The position numbers were made by a program, and so were the translations under genes. Of a stretch of 21,303 nucleotides of DNA, positions 15,581-21,303 are shown piece after piece. Every line of letters begins with the position of its first letter. Position 1 is the stretch's first letter. The DNA is taken from assembly GCA_944391895.1 (NCBI GenBank), contig CALXVF010000004.1, positions 1 through 21,303 of the forward strand, given 5' to 3'. The notes under the pieces were generated by a model. The model worked only from the letters and a program-made list of their open reading frames with translations, was not told the origin of the DNA and ran no database searches. Source of the stretch: an uncultured Clostridia bacterium (GTDB taxonomy: Bacteria > Bacillota > Clostridia > TANB77 > CAG-508).

Positions 15581-16369
15581 ATGTTTAAATTTTGTAACTT
15601 ATATAGTGGAAGTTCTGGAAATTGCTCATTCGTTGGTACAGATAATATAAATATTTTAATAGATTGCGGAGAGAGTCAAAAAAAGATTTTAACAGCATTA
15701 GAAAGTATTGGAACAAATATTAATCAAATAAATGCTATTGTGGTCACTCATGAACATAGTGACCATGTTAAAACCTTAGGTGCTATTTCTAAAAAATATA
15801 ATATACCTGTTTACGCTAACGAAAAAACTTTTAATAATATGCCAGAACAGACAGAATTAATAAAAGAAGAAAATCGAAAAATATTTAATACTGATGATCA
15901 TTTTGAAATAGGTGACTTACAAATTCATCCTTTTCATATACCACACGATGCAGCAGAACCTTGTGGATATAATATATATAATGAAAATAATAAAATTAGT
16001 ATTGCTACAGATATAGGACATATGGATAATAGTATATTAAAAAAATTAGAAGAAAGTAAATTTTTATTATTAGAATCAAATTATGAACCTGAAATTTTAA
16101 AATATGCAAAATATCCATATTATTTAAAAAGAAGAATTTCTGGTCCAAATGGTCATTTATCTAATCAAGAAGCTAGTGATACAATAATTAAATTATTATC
16201 TACAGGTGTAAATAATATAATGTTAGGACATTTAAGTAAAGAAACTAATTTTCCTGAACTTGCATATAAAACAGTAATGGACGAAATAATAAATAATAAA
16301 ATAAATAATAATTTAACATTAAATGTTGCTAGTAGAATAAAACCAAGTGATATAATAAATATTGCATAA
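15581..16369 (+). CDS. walJ: MBL-fold hydrolase WalJ/YycJ
   Basis: A metallo-beta-lactamase-fold protein, linked in Bacilli to the WalRK cell-wall system and to coordination of division with replication. The opening FKFCNLYSGSSGNCSFVG is diagnostic. THEHSDH (56-62) carries the metal-binding residues, with further ligands in the HIPHDAAEPCGY and ATDIGHMD segments and in GHLSKE. At 262 aa it is full length. GAGGATA lies before the ATG, 10 nt after murA, so the two form one operon closed by a strong terminator. In many Firmicutes it is followed by an htrA-type protease and rlmH; here the protease is absent. Confidence 0.93.
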   Translation: MFKFCNLYSGSSGNCSFVGTDNINILIDCGESQKKILTALESIGTNINQINAIVVTHEHSDHVKTLGAISKKYNIPVYANEKTFNNMPEQTELIKEENRKIFNTDDHFEIGDLQIHPFHIPHDAAEPCGYNIYNENNKISIATDIGHMDNSILKKLEESKFLLLESNYEPEILKYAKYPYYLKRRISGPNGHLSNQEASDTIIKLLSTGVNNIMLGHLSKETNFPELAYKTVMDEIINNKINNNLTLNVASRIKPSDIINIA

Positions 16370-16376
16370 AATATTT

Positions 16377-16415
16377 CATAATATTAATTATTAAAATTAA
16401 TATTATGATTTTTTT
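16377..16415 (+). terminator. Intrinsic terminator of murA-walJ
   Basis: CATAATATTAATT (16377-16389) and AATTAATATTATG (16395-16407) form a perfect 13-bp stem with a 5-nt loop, followed by ATTTTTTT. It starts 7 nt after the walJ stop codon. Confidence 0.88.
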
Positions 16416-18596
16416 ATTTAATAATAATTTAAATTAATTATTAATTATTTTTTTATTTATTATTTTAAATTATTTTAATTAAATTTTATTTTTAGTTATT
16501 TATCAAAAAAAATTATTTTACCTTTTTTTATTCAATTACATTTTATTTTTTAATTATTTTTTATAAATTAATTCAAATTAAGTAAAATTAAAATTAATTA
16601 TTACACTATTTTAAAAAATTGTTTTTTGTTGCAACTAAATAGCGCCATCCTTATCAAATTTTCTTAAAAATTCTTGGTTATTATTGCCTTGCATTTTATT
16701 GGCAATTTGTCAACTTTCTTTCTTTGTTTAATACTTTTGATTCTAATATTCAAAAGAATCTGATAGCTTTAACTATACCTTTCATTTCAAAAGTACTTTT
16801 CTAACGTTTTGTTAATTCCTTAAGGTTTTCTTGGCATCTTTTTTCTACTTTTTACCATTTTATTTGACAAAAAATTCTACCACTTTTCAAAAATCTTTTT
16901 TGATAAATTGTAAGTGTTTTTAGCAACTAGTCATTTTGGCAACGACAATCTTTTAATTTTTTACTATTCTTTTTATTAGTTTTAAGCGTTTTTAGCCATA
17001 CTACCGCAATTTTTATCAAAATTTCGTCTTTTTTACTAGTATCAAAAAGACAAAATATAAATTCAATCATTGTACTAAGTTTTTAATATTCTTTCATCTT
17101 TCAATATTATGTATACTATTTTGTTGTTTCTTGAAATTATAAATTTTATTAGTCAAAATTCCATAAAAGCTTATATTCCCTTACTATTTTTTACTCGATA
17201 AAATTCAATTTGCAAACATTAGTTTTCAAACATTACATTATTTTGCCCCTTTACTTATAGCTAGCTTATTCTTTCCTTTCTTTTCGTTTTTTGTCATCTA
17301 GTAAATTTTTTAAAATAAAATCATTTTTATCAAAATTAGTCATTATAAGTTTTATTTTGTATAATCTACTTTTTATTCTGCATTTCATTTCCATATAATC
17401 CTAAGTAGAAATTTATACATGATTCACTTTGTTTTAAATTCCTTTATTAAAATTTATTTTTAATAATAAATATTTATTTTTAGAATTATATATTAATTTT
17501 TTTCTTCTATGTAAATTTTAATTTTATTTATTAAAAATTTTTTATTTATTTTTTTATTTAAATATCTTTTTATATTTTTTTAATTATATTTTATTTATTT
17601 TAATTTATTATAATTATTTTTTGTATTTAATTATTAATTTTTTTTGTTATTTTTTTTAAATATTATTTTTTTATTATGTTTAATTAATGATTTTATAATT
17701 TTTTTTATTATAATTTAATTAAAATACTTTTTTAAAATTCAATTAATATTTTGTATTAGTTTTTTTTTACTTAAAAAATATTTTTATTTTATTTAATAAT
17801 TTTTATTATAATTTATTTTTTTATTTATTAAATTTTATTTCTTTTTTATATCTAATTTTTTTCTGCTCTTTTAAAAGCTTAATTTGTTGACTATTTAGCA
17901 AATGTTTTTCACTATTTTTAAATCTGAACTTTAGCTCACAGATATTCAGCTCAGCAAATTCCAAACCTAAAACAACAATTCACATTTTTAAAGATTGTAT
18001 AGTTCCTTAGATATTTTTTATACTATTTTTCCACAAATTTCTACATTTTCTAACTTATTTACTTCTTTTTTATAAAAAATTTTTCCATCAAACTATTTTC
18101 TTTTTAAATGTGTTTTGTCTTTTTGTCACAGAAATTACTGATAATTTTTTAATATTTTTTGATATTTTTCTGTTTTTTTACCTCTTTTTTTCCTTTATTT
18201 AAAAGATTTTGCACATTTATTACGTTTTTTAGTCGTATCAAATTGACAAATGTATATCCGTCTCAATATACTGCTCAGCCTTTAGTTTATGTATTAAATA
18301 TAATTATGTTTACCAATTTAGATTGTTAATTTCTAAAAGTTTCTTTCTATCCAAAATTTCTCTTTCATTATATTCCCTTGCCATTTCAGATTCAACTTTT
18401 TTGCAAATACGAACAATGGTTTTTATAACTAGATACTTTGCTCTTCATTCTATAACCTTCTCTAAAATTATCCTTTCCTTCACTTTTTGTCATTTTGTTA
18501 ATACTTTTGCCTCATCCTATTTTTTAACCTATATTACTTTATTATTTATAAAATAATTACTTATTTATTTTTCTTTATTATTTCTTTATTATAGAA
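16416..18596. other. 2.2-kb gene-free, extremely AT-rich region between walJ and rlmH
   Basis: No coding region on either strand is supported: open frames are short and lack ribosome sites. Two almost pure A/T blocks (about 16416-16620 and 17440-17870) alternate with two blocks of more normal complexity (about 16620-17440 and 17870-18540). In the latter the plus strand is rich in pyrimidines and very poor in G, so the minus strand looks purine-rich like coding strands elsewhere in this window, but it is broken by stops in all frames. A short similar pair occurs at about 17030-17065 and 18220-18255 (GTATCAAA, 2 nt, GACAAA). This is the slot where htrA usually lies; no protease motif remains. 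Confidence 0.8.
18243..18272 (+). promoter_or_regulatory. Promoter-like hexamers inside the AT-rich region
   Basis: TTGACA (18243-18248), 18 nt, TATACT (18267-18272) is close to sigma-A consensus and points toward rlmH, 370 nt away. In such AT-rich DNA a chance match is possible. A nearer -10, TATAAT at 18604-18609, with a poor -35, is the likelier rlmH promoter. Confidence 0.35.
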
Positions 18597-18638
18597 AATG
18601 TTATATAATATTAATAAATTAATTTTAATGGAGGAAAT

Positions 18639-19118
18639 ATGTTACGAATAAATATTATTTGTATTGGAAAAATTAAAGAACAATATTTACGAGATGCAAT
18701 TAATGAATATTCAAAAAGATTATCTAAATATTGTAATTTAAATATTATAGAATTACCTGATAAAAAAATACCAGATAAATCTAATATATCAATTGAGAAT
18801 CAAATAAAAGATTTTGAAAGTAATGAAATAATATCTCATCTAATAAAAGATTCATATAATATATGTTTAGATTTAAAAGGTAAAGAATATTCTTCTGAAA
18901 ATTTTGCAACGAAAATTTCTGATATCCAAACTATTAATAGTTCCATTACTTTTATTATTGGTGGCTCTTTAGGATTTAATGATGATGTAAGAAAAATATG
19001 TAATGAATCAATCTGTTTTTCTAAAATGACATTTCCACATCAACTAATTAGAGTATTTTTGCTAGAACAAATATATAGAGCTTTTAAAATTAATAATAAT
19101 GAAACTTATCATAAATAA
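18639..19118 (+). CDS. rlmH: 23S rRNA (pseudouridine-1915-N3)-methyltransferase
   Basis: A SPOUT methyltransferase that methylates pseudouridine 1915 in helix 69 of 23S rRNA in the assembled ribosome. The 159 aa match the family length. Visible are the start INIICIGKIKEQYLRDAINEY, the SAM-binding trefoil-knot segments LDLKGKEYSSE and FIIGGSLGF, and the end segment MTFPHQLIRVFLLEQIYRAFKI followed by YHK. GGAGG precedes the ATG. It normally sits near the origin next to walJ and htrA; here a 2.2-kb gap separates it from walJ. Confidence 0.97.
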   Translation: MLRINIICIGKIKEQYLRDAINEYSKRLSKYCNLNIIELPDKKIPDKSNISIENQIKDFESNEIISHLIKDSYNICLDLKGKEYSSENFATKISDIQTINSSITFIIGGSLGFNDDVRKICNESICFSKMTFPHQLIRVFLLEQIYRAFKINNNETYHK

Positions 19119-19127
19119 TATATAAAC

Positions 19128-19244
19128 TTGTAGAGGAAACAATATTTCTATTTGTATTGGGGGGCACTAAAATTAGGAATAATTTTTTTGAATAAACATA
19201 TATCGAGGAATCGAACTAATCATTCAAAAATGTTTCCTCTACAA
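19128..19244. repeat. 117-bp element with 14-bp perfect terminal inverted repeats
   Basis: TTGTAGAGGAAACA (19128-19141) is inverted perfectly at 19231-19244. An inner pair, ATTTTTTTGAAT against ATTCAAAAAT, adjoins the right arm, and a run of six G lies at about 19159-19164. It begins 9 nt after the rlmH stop codon and lacks a T tail. It may be a structured 3-prime region of the mRNA or a miniature element; no target duplication is evident. Between it and the repeat at 19547 I support no gene. Confidence 0.65.
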
Positions 19245-19546
19245 AAATAAAAACTAATTTTTAAAATTATTTTCTTTAATTATTTTTTTGGCAATTATTT
19301 TTGATATAATTTTTTTGACCAAATAAAATATTGAAAAAAACAATATGAAATAAAATATCATTTTCTTGTCCTTGTTTTATGATATTTCTAATATACAATA
19401 TTTTCCATAATATGTCAAGTAAAATCGTACGACAAAATTCGACATCAATCGCTATTAATATATTCTTTAGCACATATAACTTAAATGGAATAGTCTGAAT
19501 TTTTTTCATTTGTACTAAATTAATTATTATATAATTTTATAAGCGC

Positions 19547-19690
19547 AAAAAAACTATGCTTTTAAACAAATTTTAAACTCGCTTAAAATACATAGCTTTG
19601 CCATGTTTGCATAATGTTATTTTATTAAATCCTACAATATATATATATATATACAGCTGCAAGGCTTTCAGGCATTTTCTTATTTCTCCT
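19547..19690 (-). repeat. Repeat copy 1 with TA tract and terminator hairpin, downstream of the ATPase
   Basis: On the minus strand: a GGAG site, ATG and a 16-codon frame (19625-19675) beginning MPESLAAVYIYIY; a tract of eight TA units; a conserved segment (GTAGGATTTAATAAAA); then a hairpin (19554-19595) followed by seven T. Copy 2 at 21142-21293 has the same order, with roughly 80 percent identity by eye. The hairpin can end transcription from the ATPase gene, whose stop codon is about 150 nt upstream. Confidence 0.85.
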
Positions 19691-19741
19691 TTTAATTTTT
19701 TCTACAACTCTTTTATATACTTATTTTTGTTTATTGTCAAA

Positions 19742-20941
19742 TTATTTTTCTAATAGCCAATCTATTATGTTTTTATGAATAATTCCATTTTGACTATAAT
19801 TTATTTTATCCATAGTTATTACATACTTTGGAAAATTATCTTCTACATTTTTATATGCTCCAAATTCTCTTTTTACTACATCATCTGATGATAGATAATC
19901 TGCTACTTGAATATAGAATCTATCTCCAAAATTATCTACAACAAAATCTATTTCTCCATTATCAGTTTTACCAATATATACGTCATATCCTCTAGCTAAT
20001 AATTCATTATACACTATATTTTCTAGTCTTCCTCCTACTTTCTTTTCAATTGGCGAACTTTTCAACTGTAATAATCCTAAATCTACTAAATAATATTTTT
20101 CAAGTAATGTCATCACTTCTTTTCCTCTTATGTTATATCTACTTGCTTTACTTGCAATCATGGAATTATTTATATATTCAATATAATTTAAAACAGTATC
20201 AACGCTAGTTGTAATATTATCTCCTCTTAAAAATTTTGTTATAGAATTAGCAGATATTACTCCTCCAATATTTTCCATAATAAATTGAATCACTCTATTT
20301 AGAAGATTTACATCTTTAATACTATTTCTTTCAACAATATCTTTTAAAATTGCCGTATTATATAAATCTCTTAAATACATTTTTCTTTCTTGAATACTAG
20401 TAGTATTATATATTTGAGGCATTCCTCCCCATTCCATATATTCCAGGAATAACTCTTCTTTATCTTTTGTTATTCCTTTTTCTTTTTGCAATTCTAAATA
20501 TTCTGCAAATGTAAATGGCATAATTTTTATACTAATATATCTTCCTACTAAATATGTTGATAAATCGCCAGAAAGAACTTTACTATTAGAACCAGTTATA
20601 AATATACTTACATTCATAGTAGCTCTAAAAGAATTTATTACTTTTTCAAAATCTTTTACATTTTGTATTTCATCAAAAAATAAGTAATATTTTTCTTTAT
20701 CTTGAATTTTACTTTTTACATATTCATTGAATTTTTTTGGTTCCGTATAATCTGTATAATCATAATCTTCAAAGTTAATATATATTATATGATCTTCTTT
20801 TATTCCTTTTTCAATTAATTCATCCATTATTTGCGTCAACAATACTGATTTTCCAGAACGTCTAACTCCCACAATTATTTTTATAAGTTCGCTATCATAT
20901 GAATCTCTTAACTTTTTTAAATACATTTCACGTTTTATCAT
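19742..20941 (-). CDS. AAA ATPase with DUF4143 domain
   Basis: A 399-aa protein of the common ATP-binding/DUF4143 family, found in many bacteria and archaea, whose role is not settled. The N-terminal part is an AAA_14-type ATPase: Walker A GVRRSGKS (25-32), Walker B YLFFDEIQ (D90, E91), sensor segment FITGSNSKVLSGDLSTYLVGRY. A helical winged-helix-like middle is followed by the C-terminal DUF4143 region with nuclease-like elements ENIVYNEL, GEIDFVV and YIQVADYL; the Lys usual in active PD-(D/E)XK sites is not seen there. GGGAAGAG lies before the ATG. It has a perfect promoter and is bracketed by two copies of a repeat, so it may be an accessory gene. No neighbouring toxin or partner is visible. 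Confidence 0.93.
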   Translation of the reverse strand: MIKREMYLKKLRDSYDSELIKIIVGVRRSGKSVLLTQIMDELIEKGIKEDHIIYINFEDYDYTDYTEPKKFNEYVKSKIQDKEKYYLFFDEIQNVKDFEKVINSFRATMNVSIFITGSNSKVLSGDLSTYLVGRYISIKIMPFTFAEYLELQKEKGITKDKEELFLEYMEWGGMPQIYNTTSIQERKMYLRDLYNTAILKDIVERNSIKDVNLLNRVIQFIMENIGGVISANSITKFLRGDNITTSVDTVLNYIEYINNSMIASKASRYNIRGKEVMTLLEKYYLVDLGLLQLKSSPIEKKVGGRLENIVYNELLARGYDVYIGKTDNGEIDFVVDNFGDRFYIQVADYLSSDDVVKREFGAYKNVEDNFPKYVITMDKINYSQNGIIHKNIIDWLLEK

Positions 20942-20969
20942 AAACTCTTCCCTTTCTATAACTGGTTAT

Positions 20970-20998
20970 ATTATAACACTTTATTAAAATTTTGTCAA
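20970..20998 (-). promoter_or_regulatory. Perfect consensus sigma-A promoter of the ATPase gene
   Basis: On the minus strand TTGACA (20993-20998), 17 nt, TATAAT (20970-20975). The 13-base palindrome GTTATATTATAAC overlaps the -10. Both hexamers match consensus fully, so constitutive strength would be high unless a regulator binds. Confidence 0.88.
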
Positions 20999-21048
20999 AA
21001 GTTTCGATTATACTCTAATCTTTTTTTGCTTTTTGTAAAAGTTTCGAC
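20991..21048 (-). repeat. Duplicated upstream element at the ATPase promoter
   Basis: On the minus strand TCGAAACTTTTGACAAA (20991-21007) and TCGAAACTTTTACAAA (21032-21047) are direct repeats about four helical turns apart. The first includes the -35 hexamer. They may be paired binding sites, or a duplicated promoter region. Confidence 0.55.
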
Positions 21049-21141
21049 TGTGCATTAATAATTTAAAAAGTTCATAGATATTATTTTTTAATTATTTATT
21101 TAAATTATTTCCTTTTTGTTAAAAAAATTTACTTTTTAATC

Positions 21142-21293
21142 AAAAAACTATGTACTTTAAACGAACTTTACATTCGCTTAAAATACATAGCTTTGCTACG
21201 TTTACGTAATGTTGTTTTATTAAATCCTACGATATATATATATATATATACACAGCTGCAAGGCTTTGAAGCATTTTCAATTTTTCCTTCCTT
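21142..21293 (-). repeat. Repeat copy 2 with TA tract and terminator hairpin, upstream of the ATPase
   Basis: Same order as copy 1: GGAAGG site, ATG and a 15-codon frame (21227-21274) beginning MLQSLAAVYIYIY, nine TA units, GTAGGATTTAATAAAA, hairpin (21148-21190), six T. The hairpin stem CTATGTATTTTAAGCGAA pairs with its partner using G-U pairs only on the minus strand, which shows the transcribed strand. It would block read-through into the ATPase gene from outside. Confidence 0.85.
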
Positions 21294-21303
21294 ATATAAT
21301 TCT

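Noticed and set aside
18323..18556. 77-codon plus-strand open frame in the AT-rich region
   Set aside because: No ribosome site and low-complexity Ser/Phe/Ile sequence expected from pyrimidine-rich DNA.
16416..18596. Decayed htrA protease
   Set aside because: No trace of the GNSGGP or other protease motifs on the plus strand, which almost lacks G; skew points the other way.
19200..19225. tRNA remnant (GAATCGAAC-like T-arm)
   Set aside because: The match is short, the T-loop is wrong and no acceptor or anticodon stem is present.
19276..19509. 77-codon minus-strand open frame after rlmH
   Set aside because: No ribosome site before its ATG, very AT-rich, no recognisable domain; likely chance.
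19547..21293. Type III toxin-antitoxin or CRISPR array
   Set aside because: Only one repeat unit on each side, no tandem antitoxin repeats and no spacers; the ATPase is not a ToxN-like nuclease.

Overview
The window comes from a very AT-rich, endospore-forming member of the Bacillota, most likely a Clostridia lineage. The evidence is its spore genes (ypeB, spoIIR and a Spo0A C-terminal-like protein), G-rich ribosome binding sites, and Firmicutes synteny blocks: tadA, SRP RNA, dnaX, ybaB, recR; and murA, walJ, rlmH. No species can be named from the sequence alone.

Layout. 1-2040: the start of a germination gene (ypeB, minus strand) carrying a one-base frameshift, divergent from a UgtP-like diacylglycerol glucosyltransferase. 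2027-2210: a 184-bp near-palindrome joining two convergent genes. 2209-6340: a minus-strand replication, repair and translation block (tadA, tRNA-Ser, an unknown membrane-anchored protein, SRP RNA, dnaX, ybaB, recR). 6341-8598: an accessory segment. It holds a stand-alone Spo0A C-terminal-like protein with a small partner, a regulatory gap with four exact 10-bp-phased repeats, a secreted protein of clearly different base composition, and a membrane-anchored XRE regulator. 8943-12880: tRNA-Arg and a minus-strand cluster UTP-glucose-1-phosphate uridylyltransferase, phosphoglucomutase, TtcA-like protein. The first two make UDP-glucose, which is the donor used by the glycosyltransferase at 915. 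13001-14237: an unknown protein divergent from spoIIR, with a sigma-F promoter, a 0A box and an operator-like dyad between them. 14308-19118: murA, walJ, 2.2 kb of gene-free AT-rich DNA, then rlmH. 19119-21303: a DUF4143-type ATPase bracketed by two copies of a roughly 145-bp repeat that contains a TA microsatellite and a terminator hairpin.

The strongest candidates for something undescribed are the repeat pair around the ATPase, the palindrome at 2027-2210, the 10-bp-phased repeats near the Spo0A-like gene, and the empty walJ-rlmH interval. All functional statements rest on reading motifs by eye. No database search or folding program was run.
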